Assembly (NCBI GenBank): GCA_028564705.1
Contig: JAPXFQ010002085.1
Coordinates: 766,001 to 830,000 of the forward strand
Length of the DNA stretch: 64,000 nucleotides
Reading direction: 5' to 3'
Source of the DNA: Apricaphanius iberus
Lineage: Eukaryota; Chordata; Actinopteri; Cyprinodontiformes; Aphaniidae
Shown here: positions 11,503-23,222 of the stretch, in pieces
Position numbering within the stretch: position 1 is the first letter of the stretch
Layout of the letters: the number at the start of each line of letters is the position of its first letter
Program-made: the position numbers and the translations under genes
The notes under the pieces: generated by a model
What the model was told of the DNA's origin: nothing
Database searches by the model: none
The model's input: the letters and a program-made list of their open reading frames with translations, nothing else

Positions 11503-13056
11503 TGTTGGGGATTTATCAATTAAAATTAATTAATTAATTGATAATTGTTATGATCTATCTGGTGATGCTGAGAATATTAACCAATAATTGTAAAATATTA
11601 ATTTAATTCTCCCTTCAGATTATTAACAGGGCACAATCCATTTTTATTATCCCAAAAAAATGGCAAAATCATATATTTATTAATAAGGGGATTATTAATC
11701 AATAATCTCATTTATAATGATTAATGACTAGGGATTACACCAGAAAGATCCTATCTGAAGGAAATGAATTCTTGCAGTAATTCACACACACACACTCAGA
11801 ATAAAAGAAACCAGAGATTTGAATCAATTTAACCCATTTATTCTAAAAACACAACTAAAATAAAACACTACTTATACTAAACGGTTCTGTTAAAACTAAT
11901 GGTGCCTGAGCAATATGGCGACCAGCGATGACGTCCCTTATTAGGGCCGTCACGGGGCGCCTCCTACCGACGTCGTATGCGAGGAGGCGTGTATGACGTG
12001 AACGCGCAGCTCGTTTGATAAGGACAGGGGGGGATGTTTTATGATTTATTGTTTAACTTGGAGCAAGAGGCCTGCGGTTCCTTCCTAACAAAGAAACCGC
12101 GTGGCTCTTATCAGTGGGTTAGCTTCTGCTAATACAGGCTCTGGTTGGGAAATGGAAGAAAATGGGTTTCAAAATGTCCTTTGCGTGCTGCGCGTTCCTG
12201 GCAGGCACTCCGAGGATGCTGTTGCCTATGACAACAACACTTCACTATAAACTACGGGAGAAGAACCAAAACTTCTACAGACTAACAGTTCTGCTCACTA
12301 ATAAAAAACAAAAACATACAGGAAACACACAATCGAAATACAAGAACACACAAATTTACCCGTAAGAAAAACACGGCACAGAGGAATCTCTGACCGCACG
12401 AGGTAGATGCAACTCTTCACATCAATGGTTATGCATGCATATAATTATAAAGAAAAACGCCCTAATTTATCCACCCAGGTCGAAGGTAAATTTAAACAGT
12501 CTTACTTTAAAGAGGAAGCTTTCAGGTGTGGAAGAAAAAGTCGGGAAGCGAGATGCTTGGCTCGTCAGCCGCGCGGAGAAAAAAACAAAAAGGGAGGAGT
12601 TCAGCGGATCAAACAATAGGGTAGTTTGGGGACAGCCAAACTATTGGGAAAACTTGGCTGGAGGGAGCAAGGACAAAATCCAGAACACGTGTTAGGAAAA
12701 GGAGTCTCTTCTTACAGTTTGGAGAACTGCCAACACCATCAGGCGAGTTTGGAAGAGGACGATGGATGCTCATCCATCGCTTTTATGCTGAGTGTGGGCG
12801 CATCGTCCCCCTTTCCCCGTATCTGTCTCCAATCAGGCTGCGGGCAGCAGTGGCGGTTTTGAGGGATTGGCATTCTAGCCAATTGCTGCAGCAGATCATC
12901 CACCGCTCAGCGGATTCAAACAGGGAAGGAGCGGATAGCTCTACCATTGGTCAGAATTGCGCAGCCGGGGGAAGGGGCGTGTCGCCAAGTTATGGAATGC
13001 TGGGTCATGATTGTAGAGCTCCTTTTGATGTCATATTCATGGTTCAGACCCCAACA
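11503..13056. mobile_element. Solo LTR, 1554 bp
   Basis: The element starts TGTTGGGG and ends CCCCAACA, perfect 8-bp inverted termini with the TG...CA borders of an LTR. It is flanked by the 4-bp direct repeat CCTC (11499-11502 and 13057-13060). No gag, pol or env frame lies inside and no second LTR follows directly, so this is a solo LTR left by recombination between two LTRs. Its first 540 bp recur at 32429-32965. Family (Gypsy or endogenous-retrovirus type) is undetermined; 1.5 kb is long for most Gypsy LTRs. It interrupts the DIRS remnant region. Confidence 0.78.
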
Positions 13057-14689
13057 CCTCCGATCCCTGCTCATGGAGGGACAGACTTGTGCCCCATGGA
13101 GCGCCATGCGTGTGGATGAGCACCCGACGCTGGAGCATTTATGTGGCCAGGCAAGCTCATGGTGAATGCTAAGGATGTGGGGCTAATTTTTTCATGTATT
13201 TTAGATTTATTTTGTATTTTCATGTGGATACTTATGGGATCATTTTACACTGGAACATGGGTCACTTAGACCTCATCTCTTTCTCTTGCATGTGAATTGC
13301 GGGCTATTCGGAAAGCCCTGCACACAAGAGACAGAGAAAGGAGCCAAACAAGGAACAGAAACTGGTTGTCTTACCATAGACTGTAAATACAATGGACTAA
13401 CCCTGGGGTGCATCACCCACAGGTTTCGAAAGAGCAGAAAATGAAGCCATTTAGTCTGCGTCACTCGCCTCGTCACTCTCAGAAAATCAAAAATTGGGAA
13501 AAGAATTGGAGCTGAGAATGGCGCTGTTAGGCTGGGGGCAGAGGGGTGATGCTCCGAGCCAACATAGCTACAAGCTAGTTGGAAGCTAACTAAAGCTAAT
13601 GCAGGCTGCAGCCGGTTTCAGCCAGAAGACCGTGGCTGAGAGACTCTTGGCCCGTTTTTCCTCTAGGGTTGCTTTAGACCCAGAAACATCTCGAGGGGGG
13701 AACACATATCATCATAACAAGACTCGAATGGGTTTGGTCACTATGGCCTAAAACAGTTGTGTTTCCATTACCATCTCAGAATCATGGTAGATGGCGAGGA
13801 CATGGGCGGGCTTAGCTTAACAACACCTCCAGCAAGAAGCAGTCACAAAGTCATCATGCCAACACTGATCCTTTCAAAATTTTAGGGACTTTACTCACCT
13901 CACATCTCTCAGACATCCATTAGTTCATGCCTCCAGCTCCTGAAGTGTGTTCCTCATGCCAGTACTGATCTAACCAGCGATCATCCAGTCTGTCGAGAGT
14001 CCCACTCTGTAGTCTTCCAGCCTTTTCAAGCTCTCTGACACCGCAGTTCGCTGCGACTTCTCGGTCCTGCTGACTTGGCTGTTCTTCCGCTACCTGACTG
14101 TTCGCCTACGCCAACCCACGTATGGAAAGAGATAAATGCTCCAATCCGAGCTCCATTCCTCTTGGCGACCTGACAGAAATTCTCTCCCCCACTGCTGGCT
14201 AAACTTCAGCCTGTATAAAACCTCCCCCGAAGCAGAGATTTATTGTACGGTCTGTTACTGTAATCAATACCACAGCAAGCCATCTTTTTCCAATAAGTGC
14301 ATGATTAACATCCAAAACAGAACAAAAACTTCAGAGGCAACTGAAGTGGAGTTCAGAAACAGGAAATGGCCAAAGTCTTTACGTTAGTCCCAGGCCGTGA
14401 AAGCCTTCCCTGAGCAAGAAGGGGGGGATAAGCAGACTACGGCGCATGCTATTAGCTACTCTTAGCCACCATTATCTACCATTAGCCACTAGAGTTAGCC
14501 TAGACAAACCTGTTAATCAAAAGGACACACCCCTACTTATTTATAATTTCTAGAGTAAATTACATCTAAATGGAGGAGGTGTCATGACTGTAAACCTGAA
14601 CTACCTAACCTAAGATGTTTTCTTGAACCTGGTTGTAAACATGTTTCTTTTTGCTGTAAAGTTGAACATAGGAAGTAGGAATTTGCTCC

Positions 14690-15430
14690 TTTTTGGAGCC
14701 AAACCCAGTGGGGGGAATTGCTATTTTTGTAACTTCCTGGTTGGCTTCAAATTCTGTGGGCAGAGTTTGCCCCTTTGGTCCTACCCCTTCCTCTAACAGA
14801 TGCCAGGAAGCTTGTTTCTTTTTTCTGCCCCTCTAAGCATAAGAAATTTGCTGATCACCCTGTCTTTCAGATGGGTTGAAGGGCTTCCTGGGCCACATAC
14901 CTTTGTAAGACTGGGGCCTGGTTTGGTTGGCGAACTGAGGAGCAGGGTTTCTCACCTTTAGAATTGCACCAGTGGATGGGTGTGACATTAGCCGTGAAAA
15001 GGTGGGTAAACTGGAGGCTCAAAATTAGCTATACTGGAAAGACATAATTTTAGATCCTCTTTCTTTTTCTCTGCATACCTCTCCTGCATAGTGGCCACAA
15101 CTGAGCCAAAGAGACCTTTTGGGTCGTCAGGTTCACCAAGTATATCTTGTTTATCCCTCCCAGAGAAACTTGAGAACTTGAGCCATCTTTCCCTTTCCCT
15201 GGTGACCATGACTCCCAGTGCTCTTCCTACTGGCATGTCTCCTTGTTGAGGGTTGGGACCTCCTTGTCCTACAACTCAGTCTGGAATGTCTGTAGGAAAG
15301 AGGTAGCATTCATGGACCTAATGGTAGTTGCTACTGACTTGTACATCTTTTGCGTCAGTGATGACGGCAGGCAGTACTGTCTCGAGGGCAGAGTTGGTCC
15401 TGAGAAGGTCATGGTAAGCCTCTCGTAGGG
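14690..15430 (-). pseudogene. DIRS-type gag-like remnant
   Basis: On the minus strand 14988-15236 reads GRALGVMVTRERERWLKFSS, then DKQDILGEPDDPKGLFGSVV and MQERYAEKKKEDLKLCL. As I recall, this follows the conserved gag-like region of vertebrate DIRS elements (E-R-x-x-W-L, then D-x-P-x-x-P-x-G-x-F-G). Upstream codons (to about 15430) give YKSVATTIRSMNATSFLQTF before an in-frame stop. Downstream (14940 to 14700) is a low-complexity basic, glutamine-rich tail with a stop. The order gag then pol on the minus strand agrees with the pol remnant at 10340-11460, with the LTR and about 1.6 kb of unassigned sequence between. Confidence 0.6.
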
Positions 15431-15828
15431 AGCAATTATGAAAACAAAATAATTGCTATTATTTTTACTATATTATATGATCTTGATTTTGATTCAAATG
15501 TCTATTTAAAACAATAATAAAAACAATTAAATATAGCCTTTACTATTAATATAACATAGAGATCGTACATCCTGCTCCCGCCGTATTGTTAACAACATCA
15601 CATCACTTCAAAACCGCGTGCTAATGCTAACTGCTAACCTTCTACTACGGAACATCCATTCTACAGAAACTGAGTTGGCCACCTAACCAGCTACACAGTT
15701 GCTACACTGAAATCACACGTCTTACATGGCCAGGCAGGCACAACACAAAAAATATATGCAGGGATCTAGTACCTAGTACCTTTATCGACTTCCCCTTTTT
15801 CCATTTTCCTTCAAAATTATTCACCAGC

Positions 15829-16067
15829 TGTACACTCTTGACATGGTTTTACCTGCCAGGCTTAGGGTCCTCTGGGGGCCTCCTGCTTCTTACTAACGCA
15901 TGTTTTTTCTGCACTTTGATTAACCACTTAGCTTGATATTGAGGCAGCGCTTCGACAGGATTGGTCAGTTGGCATAATGATTAAAGCAAAACCAGCAATT
16001 ACCGTCAAACATCGTCAAGCTTTTTAATATTGCAATTTAAATTAAAATTTGATCAATTGCCCAGCCC
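15829..16067. repeat. Right inverted repeat of the hAT-like element
   Basis: This is the reverse complement partner of 9334-9573 and ends attgcccagcccta. The two copies differ at roughly one position in five to ten by eye, so the insertion is old. No 8-bp target duplication is readable outside the two ends. Confidence 0.65.
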
Positions 16068-16489
16068 TATCTCTGGGTAGGGTGCAGGTGGGATGCTACC
16101 AGGGGCTCTACAGCTGGTAGGGATAGGATGCCCTTAACCTTCATGTCCTCACAATCAAATTCAGAACCTCCCTGTTTTGAGACAACCTATGAAAGTGTAA
16201 TTTCCTCCAGACACTCTGGAATTAATGGAATTAGCTGCCCGGCTGCCCTCTTTGCCTTACGGAGACGTTTTTCTTCATCCTGTGTAGCAGGTCAGGGGAT
16301 GCTCAGCTTGTCATTCAGTAAAATTTAGCATAGCCAGAGTTAGTGTGGTGGCTAATTGTAGGCCAGTGAGCAGGAGCAATGATGAGATGCTGGTGCTTAT
16401 GACTACTGTCTGATGACAGTCTAGTCACTCATCTGCTCATTGTCTGATGGCAGCGGAGTTGAAGTTTTAGGGTTGGTTATTGTTAGGAG

Positions 16490-16580
16490 TTTCACAATTT
16501 GATTCAATTTTGATTCTTGAGGCTTCAATTTGATTTCGGTACGATATTGAATTATTGGCTTCGATATCGATTCAGTAATA
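16490..16580. repeat. AT-rich repeat end with gatatcgattcag phrases
   Basis: The stretch repeats tttgattc/ttcgatatcgattc units. Such units are found near the ends of several fish hAT elements, and it may be the left end of the hAT remnant at 17740-19955. No matching inverted terminus could be shown, so this is only a possibility. Confidence 0.3.
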
Positions 16581-16696
16581 GGCAAATACACAAGTAAAAA
16601 AGTTCCTGAGTATATTTTTATATTGTTTTTATATTTTTAATGTGTGTAGTATTACCGATATTTAAGAACAAATTGTCCCCAGCATGTTTCCTGTCA

Positions 16697-17340
16697 AATC
16701 AAATCCAATCATGCTTTATTGTCCCCTTAGCGAAATTCGTCTTGGACTACCGTACTAACAGATTTTGCAGCTTTTACAGTGGCTGCTTAGACAATTAGTA
16801 TCATGCCATTCAAACAAAAATAAGACTTAAAAGAAGTATATCCAACCCTGGCTCTATTCTGAATGAGGATTGTTTAGCAGATCAATGGAGGTTGGAAGGA
16901 ATGATTTTTACACTGATTCAGTCTTCTCCTTAATACTCTGTATCTCCTTCCAGAAGGTAAAAGGTCATATTCTAAAAAAAAAAAAAAACGTGGGATGGAT
17001 CCGCAATAATTTTCCGTGCCTGGTTTAGCACTGTCTGTTTATATAGCAGTTGAACAGAAGTGTGTTCTTGGTTCCCAATTACCTTCATGGCTACATTAAC
17101 AATCCTCAGTAGTTTCTTTTTGGTCTTTATTGATAGATTACTTAACCAAGCTGTGATGCTGTATCTTATGATACTTTCCAGGACTGCTTGATAAAACAGC
17201 AGCATAATTTTCTGATTCACCCTAAATGTGCAAAGTCTGCGTAAGAAATAAAGTCTTTGGTGCAGCTGGGAATACAAATAATCATTGTGAGTATTCCAGT
17301 CCAAAACATGATCCATAACACCACCCAGATATGTCATGGT
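16697..17340 (-). mobile_element. 5'-truncated LINE, RT C-terminal end and 3' tail
   Basis: Minus-strand codons 17337-16972 read MTYLGGVMDHVLDW, then QRLYFLRRLCTFRV and FYQAVLESIIRYSITAW, the region downstream of the RT palm in fish LINEs. In another frame LLPSGRRYRVLRRRLNQ follows. The 3' end reads gacaataaagcatgattgg on the minus strand, a LINE tail with an AATAAA signal. At least one frameshift separates the pieces, next to a 15-A run near 16975-16988. The clade is not certain. It lies next to the hAT remnant and may be inserted in it. Confidence 0.65.
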
Positions 17341-17739
17341 TTATTTAGCAGAATAATCTGTACAATATTGTACGTGTTGAATACAAACCATAACTGTAAC
17401 AAACAGGTGCTTTATTAACATCTCTAAAGTGCATGGAACTGTAAGTAGAAAGTATATTTCTGTCTTCCTATACATTCAAGTTATAAAAACAATGTAAACA
17501 GAAGCCCAAAATGTGCATATTCATAAAAAAATGCACCCACAGATATATATTACAGGTGCTATTTTGTCAACAGAATAAATAATACTGAACAACTGGTCAG
17601 AGAACCTTTGGCTTATTTACTGTGCCTATATGTGGGCTTCATTACAGACATTGTATCATATAACTCTAGTACAATCAAATGTTAACTCTGAAGCACTTGT
17701 TATCAAACTAGTCCACATGCAGGTTTTTGTTCAAAAAAA

Positions 17740-19955
17740 GCAGTTGTTCTACATGCTCAGGTGCCAATGCACTACCCTAGGCGGTGACTATGTCACCAGC
17801 TGTTGAGAAGACTCTCTCAGCTGGTACACTACTACCAGGAATACAGAGGTATTTCTTAGCTTGGCGTGACAAAAGAGGGACTTCCACCTCATGTTCCCTC
17901 AACCAGCTGAGTGGATTAGTGCTGAGTTGTACTGGTTTTACCTATCTGTACTTCATAACCTCATCTGCTGCATCATCGCTTGTTTTTATGGAGTCTGCTT
18001 CAGGAGTATAGCTCTGCCCAAGGATATCTGCCAATGTACAAGAGTCTTTTTTTGTCTTGGATGGGGGTCCTCATCTGGTTCTGCTTCATTGTCCTCAGCA
18101 TTTATTAGTCCACTCTGTTGAGAAAGCAAAGGAATTGTATTATGAATAGTTATCACCCTTTTAGAAATAGTGTTTATAACAACATAGTTAGGTTTAAATT
18201 CACAATTGCAGCATATTATTAGTAATACATTAAAATGCATTGTCTTTATTCACACTATACAGTACTTGCTGAGCTTTTTTCATTTGTCAGTCTTGTTATC
18301 AGTGAGTTGGGCGAAGATTTCCTCACGCTCATCATCAGTCAAAGATGGCAGAGCCTTAAAGTGTGGGTCCAGGGCAGAAGCTAAGTAGAGTTGGTCCTTT
18401 AAGCCTATGTACCTTAAAATAAATATAATACATTTGTTACAAAAAAAATGTAAAATCATTATGAAATTAGTATAATACAAAACAACCATCTTAGAATAAA
18501 GCATCATAATAACAAATACCTTTTCTGGAGATCCTGATGCACAGCAGGTTTCATCTCCTTTACCATCACAGGATCACTCGGGGCCGGATGAATCTCTTCC
18601 AGAAGTCTTGCTCTCAGGGGGGGGCGATAACAGAGAGAGTTGGCGTTCCTTCTTGAGACATGACTAAGATGGCCTTCTTCAGTGGCTTTAGAGCCAGTGC
18701 AACAGCCTCTGCTGCTGTTATGTCTGCCTATGTAAAGGAGCTCAGATCTTTCTCTTGTTTTCTTATCTCAGGGGCAAATAGTACAGCAGAGATAGCGGCT
18801 TGTTGTTCTAAAAAGTATTTTCATCATGTCCAGTGCACTATTCCAATGCGTTGGTACATCGGTCACTAAGTTGTGCTGTTGCAGGTCCAGCAGTTTCTGT
18901 GTTTGTTTGTTTTTTAAGTTATGGCAGCTATGGTGCTCTGGTTGAAAAAGGCAGAGATCCGACTCAGTCTGCCTAGAAGCCTTGATACTGCAGGTATCTT
19001 GAGAGCAGCTTGTGATACCAAGTTTATGACATATGCAAAACAGCCAATGGGAAATGTCTTCGTCAGTCCAAATGCTCGTAGCATGTTAGCTGTGTTATCT
19101 GTTACGATTGCTGACACTTTGTCATTCAAGCCCCACTCATTCATTTCGTCGGGGTGAGCAATTTAGCAATATCTTTTCCTGTGTGACTTTTAAACAGGGC
19201 TCTGGTCTACAGGATGTTAGGACCCAGTTAGTTGAAATGAGAAAAATTAGACGTGATGGTTACATATGGGTTGGTCGCTCTGGACGTCCAGCAATCGCAG
19301 GTAAGCGCCACTTTTTCCGCTGACATTAAGGACTCCGAAACCTCCGTCTTAACCTCCATGTAAAGCTTTGGCATGGCCACTTCTGTGTATATGCAGAATT
19401 GTGTACCTCAGCTCAAGTGTGTTGAGCATGTATCTAAAGCCAATGTTTTCTACGACACTGTACAGGCATAAGTCTTTACAGATGTAGACATGGATTCCTG
19501 TTTTCCAGGAAATTTGCAGTGAAAGGCTTTGTCGAGTTATGTCTGTTTAGAAGTTCCTCTGGGTTACCCACGCTGGATTGTTTCTGTTGCACTAGCTCTG
19601 CATGGTGTCGAGCTTTGTGGTTGCACAAATTAGTTGTGTTACAATATTAAAGAATGTTTTGGGAATGCTTGCAAACCACTTTTGGTTTTATCAATCTCTT
19701 CCTTTGTTCCCGCGTTACAGTGGATTTCAAAATGAGCCCAAATGTCGGTTTTTAACGTCGTGCAGGCTTGAATGGAGTGCTGATGCTATCTGCCATCTTG
19801 CTGTCTTGGTAAAACGTGTCTTGTACAATTCTGAACGCTTTCACTAGAGTGTTGCCCACAGCGCGGCCACTGGCCAGTGGGCTGGATTGATTCATTGAAT
19901 TGAGAAACAAATAACTGCAATGCATTGATGAATCGATATTTTTACCCAGCCCTAT
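17740..19955 (-). pseudogene. hAT transposase remnant
   Basis: On the minus strand, 19144-18914 encodes LNDKVSAIVTDNTANMLRAF and CFAYVINLVSQAAL, the RNase H-fold region with the D-N-x-x-N-M motif. Positions 18420-18280 encode LYLASALDPHFKALPSL. Positions 17911-17771 encode VEVPLLSRQAKKYLCIPGSS and then VPAERVFSTAGDIVTA, the C-terminal hAT dimerisation domain. Frames are interrupted between these blocks, so it is dead. The right border at about 19955 reads acccagccctatg, that is TAGGGCTGGGT on the element strand, as in hAT ends. The left border is not resolved. Confidence 0.82.
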
Positions 19956-20512
19956 GAAGTATGTAGCTTACTATTGTTAGCAATGTACTGTACGTGGTTA
20001 CAGACTAGATGCAAATTCCCCAGTTATCAGAGTTGTGACAGAACAGATAACAAGCTTTAACCTTCTTCTGAGTTCTATGGTGAAGAGGCCAGAGAGCGAC
20101 TACAACCAGTGTAGGCGATGGCGCCCTTCGACAGAGTTTTGAGCTCCATCTGTGGACCTTTCAGCTTGCAGCAAATATGTGATTGAATAAATTGCTTTTG
20201 AGTAAAGCGAGAAGAGTTTTTTTGAATTACTGTGTGATACAGTGCTCCACTTATATTTGCGTAGCAGACGTCACTCCTCTAGGCATAAGCATCACAGGTA
20301 CCAGCTATTCACGACTAGCAGAATTGAACAGGAGCTTTTGAGGGCTATGCAGGGGAGCGTAACCCCATAGTGAGATACAAAGCGAATGCTTGAAATAGAA
20401 CAGAAAAGCATCCTGATGCTGGTCTTCAGGGATCATTTGTTTAAATTACAGTTTTTCCTAAAATAAGTATTTTAAATGTCCTCATCGAATACGTCTTAAA
20501 TTAAAAACAACT

Positions 20513-20525
20513 CAATGATCTAATT
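20513..20525. repeat. Rex3 target-site duplication, left copy
   Basis: CAATGATCTAATT here is identical to 22976-22988 on the other side of the Rex3 insertion, and directly abuts the element's catcc-rich 3' tail. Confidence 0.85.
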
Positions 20526-20547
20526 CCATCCCTCCATCATCTTCCAC

Positions 20548-22572
20548 TTATCCGGGGTCGGGTCGCGGGGGCAGTAGCCTAAGCAAAGAGACCCAAACCT
20601 CCCTCTCCCCGGCTACTTGGGCCAGCTCCTCGGGAGGAATCCCGAGGTGTTCCCAGGCCAGCTGGGAGACATAATCCCTCCAACGAGTCCTGGGTCTTCC
20701 CCTGGGTCTCCTCCCGGTGGAACGTGCCCAGAACACCTCACCAGGGAGGCGTCCAGGAGGCATCCTGACCAGATGCCCGAGCCACCTCAACTGGCTCCTC
20801 TCGATGTGGAGGAGCAGCGGCTCTACTCTGAACCCCCTCCGGATGACCAAGCTTCTCACCCTATGTCTAAGGGAGAGCCCAGCCACCCTACGGAGGAAAC
20901 TCATTTCAGCCGCCTGTATCTACGATCTCGTTCTTTCGGTCACCAGCGTTCGTGACCATAGATGAGGGTAGGAACGTAGATCGACCGGTAAATTGAGAAC
21001 TTTGCCTTTCGGCTCAGCTCTCTTTTCACCACGACAGACCGGTACAGCGCCCGCATAACTGCAGATGCCTTACCAATCCGTCCATCGATCTCCCGCTCCA
21101 TTTTTCCCTCATTCGTGAACAAGACCCCCAGATACCTAAACTGCCCCACTTGAGGAAGGACCTCATCCCCGACCCGGAGAAGGCACTCCCCCCTTTTCCG
21201 GCTCAAGACCATTTTCTCGGATTTGGAGGTGCTGATCCTCATCCCAGCCGCTTCACACTCGGCTGCGAACCGCTCCAACGAGAGCTGTAGATCCCGTTCA
21301 GATGAAGCCAACAAGACCACATCATCTGCGAAAAGCAGAGACCCGATCCTGAGGTCACCAAAACGGATCGCCTCAACACCTTGGCTGCGCCTAGGAATCC
21401 TGTCCATAAACGTTATGAACAGGACCGGTGTCAAAGGGCAACCTTGGCGGAGTCCAGCTCTCACTGGAAATGAGTCCGATTTACTGCCGGCAATGCGAAC
21501 CAGACTCTGACACCGTTCATACAGGGACCTAACAGCCCATATCAAAGGGCCTGGTACCCCATACTCCAGATGTACCCCCCACTGGACACCCCGAGGGACA
21601 CGGTCGAACGCCTTCTCCAAGTCCACAAAGCACATGTAGACCGGTTGGGCGAACTCCCATGCACCCTCCAGGACCCTGCCGAGGGTGTAGAGCTGGTCCA
21701 GTGTTCCACGGCCAGGACGAAAACCACATTGTTCATCCTGAATCCGAGGTTCGACTATCCGTCGGACCCTCCTCTCCAGAACCCCCGAATAGACCTTACC
21801 AGTGAGGCTCAGAAGTGTGATCCCCCTATAGTTGAAACACACTCTGTGGTCCCCCTTTTTAAAGAGGGGGACCACCACCCCGGTCTGCCAATCCAAGGGA
21901 ACTGCCCCCGATGTCCACGCAATATTGCAGAGCCGCGTCAACCAACACAGCCCTATAACATCCAGAGCCTTGAGGAACTCCGGCCGAATCTCATCCACCC
22001 CTGGCGCCTTGCCACCAAGCAGCTTTTTAACAACCCTGGTGACTTCAGCACCAGAGATTGGAGAGCCCATCCCAGAGTCCCGAGACTCTGCTTCCAAACA
22101 GGAATGCGTGTAGGTGGTATTGAGGAGGTCTTCAAAGTATTCCATCCACTGACCCAAAACGTCCCGCGTTGAGGTCAGCAGCACCCCGCCCCCACTTTAA
22201 AAAGTGTTGGTGGCAGACCGCTCCCCCCCGAGACGTCGGATGGTGGAACAGAATCGCTTCGAAGCCATACGGAAGTCCTTCTCCATGGTCTCTCCAAACT
22301 CCTCCCATGCCCGAGTTTTTGCCTCAGCGACCATCCGAGCCGCACTCCGCTTGGCCTGCCGGTACCTATCAGCTGCTTCCGGAGTCCCACAGGCCAAAAA
22401 GGCCCGATAGGACTCCTTCTTCAGCTTGACAGCATCCCTCACCGCTGGTGTCCACCAGCAGGTTCGAGGTTTGCTGCCACGACAGGTACCGACTACCTTA
22501 CGGCCACAACTACGGTCAGCCACTTCGACAATGGAGGCACGGAACATAGCCCATTCGGACTCAATGTCCCCG
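20548..22572 (-). pseudogene. Rex3 reverse transcriptase (broken)
   Basis: The frame begins at [12 protein letters not shown] next to the inversion junction. It passes a single TAA stop at about 22185 (a Tyr position in relatives) and runs open to 20940. Visible RT motifs are LFKKGDHRVCFNYRGITLLS, EQCGFRPGRG, FVDLEKAFDRVPR, GLRQGCPLTPVLF and the intact catalytic FADD (21321-21332). At about 20940 a 4-base loss after the codons for GHERW shifts the frame, and a second stop follows. The rest (20904-20548, with LRRVAGLSLRHRVRS and RRPRGRPRTRWRDYV) is open in another frame. The catalytic core is intact, so the copy looks fairly young, but with the 5' part inverted it could not move by itself. Confidence 0.88.
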
Positions 22573-22975
22573 CCCTCCTTCTTGGAGTCCTTGGAGGGGG
22601 TGCTGGAGAGTGCTCCTTCTGGGGACACCCTCATATTGCTGGAGGATTTCAACGCTCACGTGGGCAATGACAGTGAGATCTGGAGAGGCGTAGTTGGGCG
22701 GTATGGCCTCGCTGATCTGAACCCAAGCGGTGTGTTGTTGTAGGACTTCTGTGCTCGTCATGGATTGTCCATAACGAACACCATGTTCAAGCATAAGGGT
22801 GTTCATGTGTGCACTTGGCACCGACCACTACTCGGTGGTGAGTCGGCTCCGGTGGTGGGGGAGGACGCCGGACAGACCTGGCAGGCCCAAACGTGTTGTC
22901 AGGGTCTGCTGGGAACGTCTGGCGGAGTCTCCTATCAGAAGGGGTTTCAACTCTCACCTCCAGCAGAACTTCAAA
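22573..22975 (+). pseudogene. Inverted Rex3 endonuclease fragment
   Basis: Plus-strand codons read [20 protein letters not shown], then [20 protein letters not shown] and DLNPSGVLL. After a stop (TAG, about 22741) comes DFCARHGLSITNTMF. These are the apurinic-type endonuclease motifs that in an intact element precede the RT. A short deletion after TWH removes the catalytic D/H block, and a second frame carries DRPGRPKRVVRVCWERLAES to the insertion edge. The fragment ends within a few codons of where the RT part begins in element order. Confidence 0.8.
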
Positions 22976-22988
22976 CAATGATCTAATT
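22976..22988. repeat. Rex3 target-site duplication, right copy
   Basis: CAATGATCTAATT, identical to 20513-20525. It fixes the boundary of the insertion. Confidence 0.85.
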
Positions 22989-23222
22989 TAATTAGCTAAA
23001 TCTGAAAAAATATGAAGCACAATTATATCCAGAGTATATATATTATATTTCTGTTTAGCTTTTATTCCTATGAAATGTTTTAATTGTTCTTCAATATACC
23101 TTAGAAATAGATTTAAAAGTAAAAAAAAGTCAAAACATACATTCATCACCAAAGGTTTGACTCTATTAATTGTCCTGTACTTTATACTATTATCTTAATT
23201 ATTTCTTTTTTTCCATTGATAG

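Larger units (their letters stand above)
20526..22975 (-). mobile_element. Rex3-type (RTE clade) LINE with inverted 5' segment
   Basis: The 3' part (22572 to 20526) lies on the minus strand and ends in a ggatggaggg-like repeat tail. The 5' part (about 22573-22975) lies on the plus strand and encodes endonuclease. A 13-bp duplication CAATGATCTAATT flanks the whole. Rex3 identity rests on the RT sequence and on 20-bp stretches near 21426 and 21881 that match, as I recall, the standard teleost Rex3 primer sites. The head-to-head arrangement with adjacent element break-points is the signature of twin priming during insertion. Confidence 0.85.
8980..23222 (+). other. 14.2-kb intron holding a transposon nest
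   Basis: The donor is gtaatg and the acceptor ttccattgatag. The intron carries, from left to right, a hAT-like inverted-repeat pair, DIRS-type remnants interrupted by a solo LTR, a LINE 3' fragment, a hAT transposase remnant and a Rex3 copy. These have separate entries. Stretches at 9575-10340, 13060-14690 and 19960-20510 hold only unassigned sequence. No ush2a exon was found inside, and exons 2 and 3 join in frame without one. Confidence 0.8.

Noticed and set aside
12916..13119. Several overlapping frames of 60-117 codons
   Set aside because: They fall in the GC-rich right end of the solo LTR and show no protein motif.
21570..22172. 200-codon open frame on the plus strand
   Set aside because: Antisense shadow of the Rex3 reverse transcriptase; GC-rich sequence keeps the complement open.
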